From: an uncultured Phycisphaerales bacterium
Lineage (GTDB): Bacteria > Planctomycetota > Phycisphaerae > Tepidisphaerales > Tepidisphaeraceae
Assembly (NCBI GenBank): GCA_903871935.1
Contig: CAIQIQ010000126.1
Span: 62,001 to 126,000, forward strand
Direction: 5' to 3'
Length of the DNA stretch: 64,000 nucleotides
Made by a program: the position numbers and the translations under genes
Notes under the pieces: model-generated
What the model saw: only the letters and a program-made list of their open reading frames with translations
Databases searched by the model: none
What the model was told of the DNA's origin: nothing
In this document: in pieces, positions 25,245 to 34,100 of the stretch
Layout: every line of letters starts with the position of its first letter
Numbering within the stretch: position 1 is the first letter of the stretch

Positions 25245-25910
25245 CTACTTTGCCCCCGCCTTGATCAATTCCGCCAGAACTCTGGGGTTCTTGTTCTTGC
25301 GGGCAAAGTCCAGAACCGACCTGCCGCTATTGTCCCTTGCATTGACACCCGCCCCGGCCTTGACCAAGGCCGCAATCACCTCGGGTCTGGGATTCAACTC
25401 AGCCGCGAACATCAACGGCGTCCAGCCACCATTGTTCTTCGCGTTGACATCCCCGCGGGCGTTCAACAGGGCCGCGATCACGTCGAGATGGGGATTACTC
25501 ACGGCTGCGGCCATCATTGGCGTGTTACCATCGTAGTCAACTGCGCGGATATCCGCCCCAGCCTTCAGCAGAGCCGCGATTACCTCAGGATTGGGGCTCC
25601 GAGCGGCCGCCATTATCAGCGGCGTTAGTCCATCCTTGTTCTTTGCGTTGACATCCGCCCCGGCCTTCACCAAAGCCACAATCACCTCGGACTTGGGGTT
25701 GTCCCTGGCCGCGATCATCAGCGGCGTTGCATCGTCCGGGGCCTTCGCATCGACCTTTGCCCCAGCCGCAATTGCCTGACGCACCTGCTGCTCCGTTCCC
25801 GTCTTGCACAACCTGAACAAATCCGGCGGAGACGCTGGGCCGGCGCAACCGCAAGCCATCACCAACATCATCGCCAACAGACCAGACCACACAAGACTCT
25901 TCCAACTCAT
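25245..25910 (-). CDS. Ankyrin-repeat lipoprotein, short paralogue
   Basis: Protein of 221 residues with a lipoprotein-like signal (LLAMMLVMAC, Cys20) and six repeat units of about 35 residues. The repeats depart from the classic ankyrin unit: TPLH becomes TPLM, and the usual G-H turn is replaced by an NPxPE-type segment two residues longer. It ends RVLAELIKAGAK. Ankyrin stacks bind other proteins, here probably in the periplasm. ATG 25910 is preferred over 25913 because GGGAG lies 5 bases before it. It follows, on the same strand, a longer paralogue with the same beginning and end, so the pair arose by tandem duplication with change in repeat number. Confidence 0.88.
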   Translation of the reverse strand: MSWKSLVWSGLLAMMLVMACGCAGPASPPDLFRLCKTGTEQQVRQAIAAGAKVDAKAPDDATPLMIAARDNPKSEVIVALVKAGADVNAKNKDGLTPLIMAAARSPNPEVIAALLKAGADIRAVDYDGNTPMMAAAVSNPHLDVIAALLNARGDVNAKNNGGWTPLMFAAELNPRPEVIAALVKAGAGVNARDNSGRSVLDFARKNKNPRVLAELIKAGAK

Positions 25911-25963
25911 CATTGCTCCCAATGAGGGTACTGAAGCTAACGTTATCATAAACCTTCCCATGC

Positions 25964-27349
25964 CTACTTTGCCCCCGCCTTGATCAATTCCGTCAGAACT
26001 TTGGGGTCCTTGTTCGCCCGCCCGAAGTCTAGGACCGACGTGCCCCTACTATCCTTCGCATTGACATTCCCCCCGCCCCTCACCAATGCCGCGATCACCT
26101 CGGGATTGCGATTCATCACAGCGGCGTACATCAGCGGCGTACAGCCATTCTTGTCCTTCCAGTTTACATCCCCGCCGACCTTCACCAGGGCGGCGATCAT
26201 GTCGGGATTGGGATTCTCCCGTGCTGCGAACATCAACAGCGTCCAACCGTTCTTGTCCTTCGCATTGACATCTCCTCCTGCCTTCACCAACGCCGCGATT
26301 ATCTCTGGTTTGGCGCTGTCCCTGGCCGCGATCATCAGCGGTGTCAAGCCCTCCTTGTTCTTCGCGTTGATCTCCCCCCCAGCCTTGACCAGAGCCGCGA
26401 TTACCTCTGGGTTGGAGCTAAACGCCGCCGCGATCATCAGCGGCGTCTCACCTTTCACGTCCTTCGCACTGACATTCGCTCCGGCTTTCACCAATGCCGC
26501 GATCATTTCGGGATTGGGATTCTGCCAGGCCGCATACATCAGCGGCGTACAGTTGTTCTCGTCCTTCGCGTTGACATCCCCTCCGGCCTTCACCAGTGCC
26601 GCAATCGCCTCGGGATTGGGGTTCTCCCGTGCTGCCACCATCAACGGCTTCCAGCCATGCCTTCCCTTCGCATCGACACCCCCTCCTGCCTTTACCAGTG
26701 CCGCAATCACCTCAGGGCTGGACTTCTCGGCTGCGAGCATTAACGGCGTAGAGCCCTCCTGGTTTCTCGCGTTGACCTTGGCGCCGGCTCTAACCAGGGC
26801 CGTGATCACTTCGGGATTGGGATTCTTCCAGGCCGCGAACATTAGCGGGGCCATACCATTCTTGTCCTTCTCATTCACATCTCCCCCGGCCTTCGACAGG
26901 GCCGTGATGATCTCGGGATGGGGATTTATCATGGCCGCAATCATCAGCGGCGTCACACCATGCTCGTCTTTCGCGTTGACATTTGCCCCGGCCTTCAACA
27001 AGACCGCGATCACCTCGGTTTTAGGATTATCCCTGGCAGCAACCATTAGCGGCGTCAGGCCACCCTGCGGCTCCTTGGTGTTGACCTCCGCCCCGGCCTT
27101 CACCAGGGCCACGATCACGTCCGGGTTGGGATTCTTCCAAGCCGCAGTCATCAGCGGCGTCCAGCCATCCGGAGTCTTCGCGTTGACCTTTGCCCCAGCC
27201 GTGATCGCTTGACGCACCTGCTGCTCCGTTCCCGTCTCGCACAACTTAAAGAAATCCGGCAAGGCCGCTTGTACTGCGGCATTGCCACATTCGCCCGCCA
27301 ACACAACAACGCAAGCCATCCAGGCACCCAGCCACATAGTCCGCATCAT
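25964..27349 (-). CDS. Ankyrin-repeat secreted protein, long paralogue
   Basis: Protein of 461 residues: signal peptide (MWLGAWMACVVVLAGECG; the Cys could make it a lipoprotein), then a capping unit FFKLCETGTEQQVRQAITAG and about twelve further units with consensus NPNPEVIAALVKAGGDVNAK plus a TPLM turn, period about 35 residues (about 105 bp). The last unit, TELIKAGAK, equals that of the shorter neighbour. Repeats are nearly identical in DNA, so copy number probably changes by slippage or recombination. GGAG is 7 bases before ATG 27349. Partner unknown. Its stop lies 53 bases before the start of the shorter paralogue. Confidence 0.9.
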   Translation of the reverse strand: MMRTMWLGAWMACVVVLAGECGNAAVQAALPDFFKLCETGTEQQVRQAITAGAKVNAKTPDGWTPLMTAAWKNPNPDVIVALVKAGAEVNTKEPQGGLTPLMVAARDNPKTEVIAVLLKAGANVNAKDEHGVTPLMIAAMINPHPEIITALSKAGGDVNEKDKNGMAPLMFAAWKNPNPEVITALVRAGAKVNARNQEGSTPLMLAAEKSSPEVIAALVKAGGGVDAKGRHGWKPLMVAARENPNPEAIAALVKAGGDVNAKDENNCTPLMYAAWQNPNPEMIAALVKAGANVSAKDVKGETPLMIAAAFSSNPEVIAALVKAGGEINAKNKEGLTPLMIAARDSAKPEIIAALVKAGGDVNAKDKNGWTLLMFAARENPNPDMIAALVKVGGDVNWKDKNGCTPLMYAAVMNRNPEVIAALVRGGGNVNAKDSRGTSVLDFGRANKDPKVLTELIKAGAK

Positions 27350-27918
27350 AGCCACACTCCAATCATCGGGCACTCTACCGCCCCTATCCCGCGCCGCAAA
27401 GAATCGTGAACACAAATCGGCGTCTCCCGTCCGAAAATTCAAATGGGTCAGGGACAGTTGTCGCCTTGCCTGGAGTCGATCCCCAAGCTTCTTCCACGCA
27501 TTTCATCACCCATCCGCCATGCCCAAAGCAAAACTCCGCTGCCCGTCCACTCTTCTCCACGGTCTCCGTTTCTTCCAGTTTAGGATGCCTTTACGCCTGC
27601 TCGCCGCTCCGCTCCCCGCCTTCGCGGTGGGCCTGCGTCGGGCCCGCCTCGGCCCCGGCGGTTACGCCTTCGCCTTGCCGACGCAGCCGCATCGGTCCGC
27701 ACCCTCGCCGCGGCCGCCGCATCCAAGCTTAAGCCGCGTCCCGCGGCGGCTTGGGACCGCCTTCGGCCGCGGAGGTCTGGGGGTGACTACGTGCCTGTAT
27801 TCCATCTTCTTGCCGCCAAGAAAAGTGGACATTTTCTTCACCCCCGCTTTTTCCGCCCTTTCCGCACAAAAACCCTCCCAACCACCCCATATAGTAGAGG
27901 AGCTGTTTTTCGTTCGTA

Positions 27919-27960
27919 GTTCAAGCTTCAGCTTGCGTTTGTTGTTCAAGCTTTAGCTTG
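27919..27960. repeat. Two direct copies of a 17-base palindromic repeat
   Basis: GTTCAAGCTTCAGCTTG (27919-27935) and GTTCAAGCTTTAGCTTG (27944-27960) differ at one base and each folds through CAAGCT/AGCTTG. Confidence 0.75.
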
Positions 27961-27984
27961 TCTTCGTACCAAGCCGCCTCCCGC

Positions 27985-28069
27985 TGCTCTGAAAGTCGCT
28001 AGGACTTTCATGCTCTGCTCTGAAAGTCGCCAGGACTCTCATGCTCTCAGGGCGGGACGTAATCGTCCC
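27985..28069. repeat. 31-bp tandem of a GAAAGTC hairpin plus a third hairpin
   Basis: Copies of TGCTCTGAAAGTC... start at 27985 and 28016; each has arms GAAAGTC and GACTTTC (or GACTCTC) around a 5-base loop. GGGACG (28054-28059) and CGTCCC (28064-28069) form another hairpin directly after. Confidence 0.75.
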
Positions 28070-28165
28070 ATGGGAACTATTTGACAACCGAATACGACTA
28101 CTCCTACCGGGCCAGTAGGCAATACCCTCAAGCATGCGCACACGAGCGCGCCTCTTCGCCTTAAG

Positions 28166-28195
28166 ATCAGTGTTCATCAGTGTTTATCTGTGGCT
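28166..28195. repeat. Short 10-base tandem repeat
   Basis: ATCAGTGTTC, ATCAGTGTTT and ATCTGTGGCT follow one another, three imperfect 10-base units. Confidence 0.55.
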
Positions 28196-28449
28196 ACCTC
28201 CCTTCTCCGCCTCAGCGCCCTTTGCAGACTCCGCGTAAGGTCCCGGCCAATGCTATCTACCTCACATTTCGAGTTATCCACAATCGCGTCGAACCTGCGC
28301 ACCTCCTCCCCCAACTCCAACCTAACCAATTGCTGCCACAGCACTTGCCGCACCCCACCCCCTCCTCCCGAGAACCTGCGCACCTGTCACTTATCCACAC
28401 CTGGCACCTTTTTACTCCGCCTCCCTCTCTGTTGGCTCGTGCCTCGCCA

Positions 28450-28478
28450 TTGGTCATTCCCCTTCCCCTCTTTACAAT
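28450..28478 (+). promoter_or_regulatory. Promoter of aroB
   Basis: TTGGTC (28450-28455), 17 bases, TACAAT (28473-28478). The box ends 8 bases before ATG 28487 and there is no Shine-Dalgarno, so aroB is probably read from a leaderless transcript. Confidence 0.65.
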
Positions 28479-28486
28479 CTGCCGCA

Positions 28487-29578
28487 ATGGCTGCTTCGAC
28501 CACCATACGCGTTAACATTCCGCCGGCACCCTACAAGGCCACCATCCGCCCTGGCTTGCTTCGCGACCTCTCCGCCTCTGTCACCTCCGTCACCAAGAGC
28601 CGCAAGTGCTGCATCGTCACCGACACAAACCTGCAGCAGCATCACCTGGCCACACTCCAAGCCTCGCTATCCGCGCCCGGCCTCGAAGCCATCACCTGCG
28701 TCCTCCCCGCCGGAGAAGAGCACAAAACTCTGTCCACCATCGCCCGCATCTACGACGCTTTCCTCCCGGCCGGCATCGACCGCAAGACGCCCCTGATCGC
28801 CCTGGGTGGCGGCGTGATCGGCGACATGACCGGTTTCGCGGCCGCTACCATCCTCCGCGGCGTCCCGTTCATTCAGATCCCCACCACTCTGCTGGCCATG
28901 GTCGATGCCTCCGTCGGCGGCAAGACCGGCATCGACCACCCCTGCGGCAAGAACCTCATCGGCGCCTTCCATCAGCCCATCGCCGTCCTGATCGACCCGG
29001 AGACGCTGCTGACCCTCCCCGAGCGCGAACTGATCGGCGGCCTGGCTGAATGCATCAAGCACGACATCATCCGCGATGCCACGCATTTTGCCGGCCTTCC
29101 CGCCATCCTCGCCCAGGCTCGCAAGCGTGATGTTCCCACGCTCACGGAACTTGTCGCCCACAATGTTGCTATAAAGGCCCGCGTCGTCGAAGCCGACCCG
29201 CTGGAGAAAGGTGAGCGCGCCCACCTGAACTTTGGCCACACCTTCGCCCACGCATTTGAGAAGGTCTCCAACTTCGCCTATTCACACGGTGAAGCCGTGG
29301 CCCTGGGCATGGTTGCCGCCTCGCGCCTGGCTCGCGACCTGAACCTGCTCGATTCCGCCAGCATGGTCGCCATCAACCGCACCATCGCCGCCGCCGGCCT
29401 GCCCACCGGCCAACTGACGCTCGATGCGGCCGAGTGCGTAAAGGCAATGACCTTTGATAAGAAAGTCTCCGATGGCCGCATCCGTTTTGTCTTGCCCAAT
29501 CGGATCGGGAACGCGGTCATCCGAGATAATGTAGCAACGGAGAAAGTGATCGAGGCAATCGAATCTCTACGCCGATAG
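28487..29578 (+). CDS. aroB: 3-dehydroquinate synthase
   Basis: Cytoplasmic NAD- and zinc-dependent enzyme of 363 residues, second step of the shikimate pathway: converts DAHP to 3-dehydroquinate. LALGGGVIGDMTGFAAA is the NAD-binding glycine motif, PTTLLAMVDASVGGKTGID a core active-site segment, GLAECIKH and LNFGHTFAHAFEK carry zinc ligands Glu and His, and FDKKVSDGRIRFVLP closes the family pattern. Length is normal. The frame is open to 28190, but that part has no homology; ATG 28487 fits the family and the promoter. dprA follows after 13 bases, so the two are probably one operon. Confidence 0.96.
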   Translation: MAASTTIRVNIPPAPYKATIRPGLLRDLSASVTSVTKSRKCCIVTDTNLQQHHLATLQASLSAPGLEAITCVLPAGEEHKTLSTIARIYDAFLPAGIDRKTPLIALGGGVIGDMTGFAAATILRGVPFIQIPTTLLAMVDASVGGKTGIDHPCGKNLIGAFHQPIAVLIDPETLLTLPERELIGGLAECIKHDIIRDATHFAGLPAILAQARKRDVPTLTELVAHNVAIKARVVEADPLEKGERAHLNFGHTFAHAFEKVSNFAYSHGEAVALGMVAASRLARDLNLLDSASMVAINRTIAAAGLPTGQLTLDAAECVKAMTFDKKVSDGRIRFVLPNRIGNAVIRDNVATEKVIEAIESLRR

Positions 29579-29591
29579 GAGAAAACTGGCT

Positions 29592-30767
29592 ATGGGGAAG
29601 GAGCACTGGCTGCAACTGGCACTGGCCGATGGGATCGGGCCCATCACCCTCAAGCGGCTGATCGACGCCGCCGGCTCGGCCGAAGCCGCCTGCACTGCAT
29701 CGCTGTCGACGCTGCGTAGCATCGAAGGCGTCGGCACCTCACGCGCTGACCAGATCCGCGCTGGCATGCAATCCGCTGCCACCCAGGTGCCCGACCAGCT
29801 TCAACGCTGCGAAGCTCTGGGCGCACAGATCATCTGCCTCGACGATGATCTCTATCCCGCTCTGCTCAAGACCATCCACGATCCGCCGCCCGTCCTCTTT
29901 GTCCGCGGCACCCTCGAACCGCGCGACATGAACGCCCTGGCCATCGTGGGCAGCCGTGGCTGCAGCTTCTACGGCCGCGAACAAGCCCAGCGCTTCGCCG
30001 CGTCGCTTGCAGGCATCGGCTTCACCATCATCAGCGGCGGCGCTCGCGGCATTGATTCGGCCGCTCACCATGGCGCCCTCTCCCACCCCGCCGGCCGGAC
30101 CATCTCCATCCTCGGCTGCGGTGTCGACCTCGTCTATCCCCCCGAAAACACCGCCCTCTTCGATCAGATCGTCCAGCGCGGCGCGGTGATCAGCGAATAC
30201 CCGCTGGGCACCCAGCCTCTGGCCGAGAACTTCCCCCGCCGCAACCGCATCGTCAGCGGCCTCTCGCGCGGCATCTTCGTCATCGAAGCCGCCGAACGCT
30301 CCGGCGCCCTGATCACCGCCCATACCGCCTGCGAGCAAAACCGCCCGGTCTTCGCCCTGCCCGGTCGAGTGGATAACAAACTTTCCTCCGGCCCTCATCA
30401 ACTCATCCGCGAAGGCGCTACTCTGGTCACCATGATTCAGGACATCGTCGAATCCCTCCCACCCGTCCCGCAGGAATTGCAGAACCAGGGCCTTTTCGAT
30501 CCCGCGCCCTCTGCTCCTGCGCCGACTACGGCAGCCGCCGCAATCGCCGAGCCTGCTGCTGGGCCCAAGCCATCCGCCGCACTCAACCAACTCTCGGCCG
30601 AGCAATCGCAGATCTTCACGGCCATCGAAGATGCCACCAGTGTCGATCTCGTGGTGGAGCGCAGCGGATTGCCTGTCCACATTGTCCTGCGCGAGCTGAC
30701 AATGCTGAGCCTGAAGGGTCTGATCCGACGCGTCGATGGGCAGACCTATACCCGGGGAAAAGCTTAG
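29592..30767 (+). CDS. dprA: DNA processing protein DprA
   Basis: Protein of 391 residues that binds incoming single-stranded DNA and loads RecA during natural transformation. An N-terminal helix-hairpin-helix/SAM-like region (ADGIGPITLKRLIDAAGS, residues about 12-29) is followed by the extended Rossmann fold: AIVGSRGCSFYG, IISGGARGIDSAAHHGAL, GCGVDLVYPPEN, ISEYPLGTQP, and NRIVSGLSRG. A low-complexity Pro/Ala linker leads to a C-terminal winged helix (VDLVVERSGLPVHIVLRELT). Length agrees with three-domain DprA. AGGAGA stands about 9 bases before the ATG, downstream of aroB. No other competence genes are seen in the window. Confidence 0.95.
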   Translation: MGKEHWLQLALADGIGPITLKRLIDAAGSAEAACTASLSTLRSIEGVGTSRADQIRAGMQSAATQVPDQLQRCEALGAQIICLDDDLYPALLKTIHDPPPVLFVRGTLEPRDMNALAIVGSRGCSFYGREQAQRFAASLAGIGFTIISGGARGIDSAAHHGALSHPAGRTISILGCGVDLVYPPENTALFDQIVQRGAVISEYPLGTQPLAENFPRRNRIVSGLSRGIFVIEAAERSGALITAHTACEQNRPVFALPGRVDNKLSSGPHQLIREGATLVTMIQDIVESLPPVPQELQNQGLFDPAPSAPAPTTAAAAIAEPAAGPKPSAALNQLSAEQSQIFTAIEDATSVDLVVERSGLPVHIVLRELTMLSLKGLIRRVDGQTYTRGKA

Positions 30768-30796
30768 GTTAACGTATGACAGTCCAAGGAGACGAC

Positions 30797-32776
30797 ATGA
30801 AGCTCAATCGGTTCTGGGGACTGCTTCCTGCTCTGCTGCTGAGCACAACCATCGCTCTGGGCGCTGCCGCCGCGGGCGGCGATGGTCGCCGTACGACCGC
30901 CAATTTGCCCTACCGGTTCCCCCAGGGCGACCCATCGGGCAATAACTGGATGCTCTTCAATGGCGGCAGGATCGTGCAGCAGGGAAACATGCCATTCTGC
31001 GGCGATGCCGCTTCTCTGATCGTGAATGGTCAGTCGATCCAGTCAAACGCGCAGACAGCCACGCTCGAAAGCACCGGCGAGGTCATCCTGGAGAACCTCC
31101 GCGCTGGTCAGCTTTCCGTCACTCGCCGAATCTTCCAACTCGACGATGGCACCATGCGCATTACCGACATCATCCGCAATCCCCGCAGTGAAGAGCTCAC
31201 CGCCAGCATCACCATCAGTTTCAACATCAACTTCGGTGTACAAGCGACCCGCACGATCAGCGATCCAAAGAAAGCGGAACGGCCGCTTGCCATGGTCATC
31301 ACCGACAGTCAGAACCGTAATCTGGTAAGCAGCTTTGCCGGCCGTAATTCCAAGATCACACCAACCATCAACGCCCCCCCCAATAACAACCAGGTACAGG
31401 CCATATTCGAGATGAAGATCCCTGCCGGCAAAGAACGTGCGATTGTGCATTTTCACCAGTTTGCCGCCAGCGCCGACCAGGCTGACAAGATCGCCAGCCA
31501 GCTTCGCGAGCCGCGCACCATCGCAAATCTTCCGCCCGAGATCCGCCGCATCCTCGCCAACTACCCCGTGGCCACCAGCCAACTCGATGATATCGAGCTT
31601 CTTCGCGGCACCACGACCGATGTCGTGGAACTCAACAGCTCCGATCAACTTCGCGGCGACCTGCTGGTCGCTCAATGGGACATGGACACCGCCTTCGGCA
31701 AACTGCAGATCCCCGGTGACCAGGTCGCCGGCCTGATCGTCACTACCGGGCCGCAGCCACGACAACTGCTGGTTACAACCGATGGCGAGATGATCGGCGG
31801 TAAGCTCACCCTGGGCGCTCTGGACCTGCAGACCTCCAGCGGCCAGAAGCTTTCGCTGCCAATCTCACAGATCTCGCGCGTCGGCCGCCGTTCTGCCCTG
31901 CCCGCCGAAGGCGAGCCCCGCAAGCTGTTGCCGATGATCCACCTCCGGACCGGCGATCGACTCGCCGTGAATCTTCCCCAGCAGCCACTGCGCTTCGCTA
32001 CTCGCTTCGGCACGCTGGATATTGCACCAGCCACTATCGCCATGCTCGATCTCCAGCCCGAGCAAAGCCCCGTGCACATCATTAGCCTCACCGACGGCAG
32101 CCGGTTCAGCGGACTGCTCTTGTCCGATGCCCTGGATGTAAGCCTCACGCGTGGCCCGAAGGTCAGCCTTCCCTCGGCCAGCATTCGTCGCCTGGCCTTC
32201 GCCCCCGATCCGGATGATGTCGCCGAACCCGCCGCCACTCTCCGCCTGACCGGCGACGATGTTCTGGTTGTCACGCTGGCCCCAAAGATCGTCGTCGCCA
32301 CCACCTATGCCAGCGTCACCATCAATGGCCCCGAGGTAAAGCGAATCTCGCGCGTGAAGGACACGCCCGAAGATCTGCAGTTTGCCCTCTGGGATGATTC
32401 GGTCATCAGCGGCCGCCTGGCACAACCTTACCTTGAATGCACCCTCGCCGGCGGAGCCGCCGCCCGCGTGCCGGCCGGCGCCATTGAGATGTATCAATGC
32501 CTCGCACCCCAGCCCTCGGCTACCGCGATGGAGCAGGTCAAGCGCCTCGTTGGGGAACTAAATGCTGACGACTGGAAACAGCGTGAACGTGCCGAGGTGC
32601 AGCTTACTTCCATGGGCGATGCCATCGCGCCCATCCTCAAGCAGATGCGGACGGACCAACCTCCCGAAGCTCAGGAGCGCATTGACTCCATCCTCAAACA
32701 ATTCGCCAAACCCGGCAGCAACAAACCCTCCGCCACGCCGACCCCGCGTGTAATGATCCGTGGAGTGGTCCGCTAG
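30797..32776 (+). CDS. Large secreted protein of unknown function
   Basis: Protein of 659 residues with a signal peptide (GLLPALLLSTTIALGAAAAG, residues about 6-25). The rest is mostly beta-rich with several copies of a pattern in which a short strand pair reads G-x-L, a charged turn and a further strand (MIGGKLTLGALDL, RFSGLLLSDALDV, VISGRLAQPYLEC), so it may contain repeated small beta modules; the C-terminal 70 residues are helical and HEAT-like (RERAEVQLTSMGDAIAPILKQM). I do not recognise a family. AAGGAG is 5 bases before ATG 30797. It follows dprA by 29 bases and precedes trmL. Envelope location is likely; function unknown. Confidence 0.72.
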   Translation: MKLNRFWGLLPALLLSTTIALGAAAAGGDGRRTTANLPYRFPQGDPSGNNWMLFNGGRIVQQGNMPFCGDAASLIVNGQSIQSNAQTATLESTGEVILENLRAGQLSVTRRIFQLDDGTMRITDIIRNPRSEELTASITISFNINFGVQATRTISDPKKAERPLAMVITDSQNRNLVSSFAGRNSKITPTINAPPNNNQVQAIFEMKIPAGKERAIVHFHQFAASADQADKIASQLREPRTIANLPPEIRRILANYPVATSQLDDIELLRGTTTDVVELNSSDQLRGDLLVAQWDMDTAFGKLQIPGDQVAGLIVTTGPQPRQLLVTTDGEMIGGKLTLGALDLQTSSGQKLSLPISQISRVGRRSALPAEGEPRKLLPMIHLRTGDRLAVNLPQQPLRFATRFGTLDIAPATIAMLDLQPEQSPVHIISLTDGSRFSGLLLSDALDVSLTRGPKVSLPSASIRRLAFAPDPDDVAEPAATLRLTGDDVLVVTLAPKIVVATTYASVTINGPEVKRISRVKDTPEDLQFALWDDSVISGRLAQPYLECTLAGGAAARVPAGAIEMYQCLAPQPSATAMEQVKRLVGELNADDWKQRERAEVQLTSMGDAIAPILKQMRTDQPPEAQERIDSILKQFAKPGSNKPSATPTPRVMIRGVVR

Positions 32777-32800
32777 GTGCCCTTTGGAGCCCTCGCCCCG

Positions 32801-33328
32801 ATGCCCGTCGGCACCCTAGCCAGGCACAACCTCGCCATCGCCCTCCTGCAGCCGCAGATCGCGCCCAACACCGGCAACGTCGGCCGGCTTTGCGTAGCCA
32901 CCGGCACGCCGTTGCATCTCGTCCGCCCGCTTGGTTTCATCCTGAACGACAAGAGTCTGCTCCGCAGCGCCATGGATTACTGGCCGCGTCTGAACCTGAC
33001 TGTGCACGACGACACTGCCCAGTTCCTCGCCACGATGGGCGCCCGACCGCTCTGGCTCTTTACGACCAAGGGCACCCGCGTACATTGGCAAGTCAGCTAT
33101 GAATCCAACGCCTGCCTCTGCTTCGGCTCCGAGACCTCCGGCCTCGACCCGAGCCTTCTGGATCGCTATCCCGACCGCTGCGTCCGCATCCCGCAAGCCG
33201 AAGACGAACGCTGCCTGCATCTCTCCACCGCCGCCGGCATCGGCCTCTACGAAGCCCTCCGCCAGATCGCCCCCCTTGACACTTCCCAACCGCTCAACGA
33301 TACAGATTGGAAACAGACTCTAAGCTAA
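32801..33328 (+). CDS. trmL: tRNA (cytidine/uridine-34-2'-O)-methyltransferase TrmL-like
   Basis: SPOUT-class RNA methyltransferase of 175 residues. IALLQPQIAPNTGNVGRLC is the TrmL opening, CLCFGSETSGLD the SAM-binding knot segment, and IPQAEDERCLHLSTAAGIGLYEALRQ the final motif, where RCLHLS replaces the usual RSLNLS. It probably methylates the wobble ribose of tRNA-Leu. A GTG at 32777 directly after the previous stop is also open; ATG 32801 fits the family length. The next gene starts 14 bases past its stop. Specificity within SpoU-like enzymes is inferred from length. Confidence 0.88.
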   Translation: MPVGTLARHNLAIALLQPQIAPNTGNVGRLCVATGTPLHLVRPLGFILNDKSLLRSAMDYWPRLNLTVHDDTAQFLATMGARPLWLFTTKGTRVHWQVSYESNACLCFGSETSGLDPSLLDRYPDRCVRIPQAEDERCLHLSTAAGIGLYEALRQIAPLDTSQPLNDTDWKQTLS

Positions 33329-33342
33329 GGGAGTTCGCTCAA

Positions 33343-34041
33343 ATGCCCGTATTCGCAGTAGTCATCGTCACCGCGCCGCCCTTCACCCCCGGCGCTGAGG
33401 CATCCGCTTCACTGGCCAAGATCGACGGCCGCGAAACTCTCCTGCGCACCGTCGAGCTCTTCCTCAACCGCGATGAGATCAAGCAGATTCAGCTTATCAT
33501 TCCCACAGAATTGCTGGAGGATGTGAAGAAGAAGCATGGTGCCCATCTCGGATTTGCTGGCGTCAAAGTCGCTGCCGCTGCCCCGAAGTTCGGCGAGCAG
33601 ATCGCCGTCGCCGCCCAGAAACTCGCCGCCGAAGCCACGCACGTTCTGGTCCACGATGCCGCTCGCTGCATTGTTCCCTACACCGACCTCGAAGCCCTGA
33701 TGTCGCTGGCCAGCGGCAAAGCCCCCGCTACCGCCCTTTCGTACCCCGTGCGCAATGGCATGGTCGAGCTCGATGAAGGCGGTAATCCCGTGGGTATCGT
33801 TGAACCGAATCGCTTCGCCCAGATTGTCACCCCCCTGTTGCTGACCAAGGCGAAGTTCCTCGAACTCGCCACTGCCAAACGTGAACCCCACGGCTCCGAA
33901 CTGGCCCTTCTCAAGGCCTCCGCCCTCAACATCCGCGTCGGCGGCGCATCTGAAGGCAACATCGCCAAGTCCATGCTTAACATGCTTCCCAAGCCCAAAC
34001 CCAAGGCTGGTCTCACGCCGTTTGAGGAAGCGCAGTGGTAG
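33343..34041 (+). CDS. ispD: IspD-like cytidylyltransferase, divergent
   Basis: Protein of 232 residues with the IspD fold pattern. VLVHDAARCIVPYTDL is the family HDAAR motif, ATALSYPVRNGM matches the APVRDT segment, and NIAKSMLNML aligns with the terminal NIKVT segment. However, the N-terminal nucleotide loop (G-x-G-x-R ... K) is missing: the sequence reads VIVTAPPFTPGAEASASLAK instead. It may be a clade-specific variant of the MEP-pathway enzyme that makes CDP-methylerythritol, or a pseudo-enzyme. GGGAG lies upstream of ATG 33343. Last gene of the aroB-dprA-trmL stretch. Fold confident; activity doubtful. Confidence 0.72.
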   Translation: MPVFAVVIVTAPPFTPGAEASASLAKIDGRETLLRTVELFLNRDEIKQIQLIIPTELLEDVKKKHGAHLGFAGVKVAAAAPKFGEQIAVAAQKLAAEATHVLVHDAARCIVPYTDLEALMSLASGKAPATALSYPVRNGMVELDEGGNPVGIVEPNRFAQIVTPLLLTKAKFLELATAKREPHGSELALLKASALNIRVGGASEGNIAKSMLNMLPKPKPKAGLTPFEEAQW

Positions 34042-34100
34042 TGCCGGCGGAGCCGGAATGACCAGCCAACAAGTACCAATGTCCAATTACGCGGCCGGCG

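Larger units (their letters stand above)
27350..28449. other. Repeat-rich non-coding stretch of about 1.1 kb
   Basis: No convincing gene on either strand. Open frames here have random-looking, Arg/Pro/Ser-rich translations and no family resemblance. The right half contains several unrelated small repeats: two copies of a GTTCAAGCTT-type palindrome, two copies of a GAAAGTC hairpin, a GGGACG/CGTCCC hairpin and a 10-base tandem. This looks like an insertion site for extragenic repeats. Confidence 0.6.

Noticed and set aside
25980..27212. Plus-strand 410-codon frame opposite the ankyrin gene
   Set aside because: Open only because the ankyrin DNA is periodic; the minus strand gives clear ankyrin units, signal peptide and ribosome site.
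25964..27349. Regular 105-bp repeats as a CRISPR array
   Set aside because: Repeats are coding ankyrin units without spacers.
27282..27956. Plus-strand 224-codon frame in the repeat-rich gap
   Set aside because: Translation is compositionally odd (RLRRARLGPGGY-type, Pro/Ser/Arg), no start signal, crosses repeats.
28190..28486. N-terminal extension of aroB
   Set aside because: No homology and it precedes the promoter at 28450-28478.
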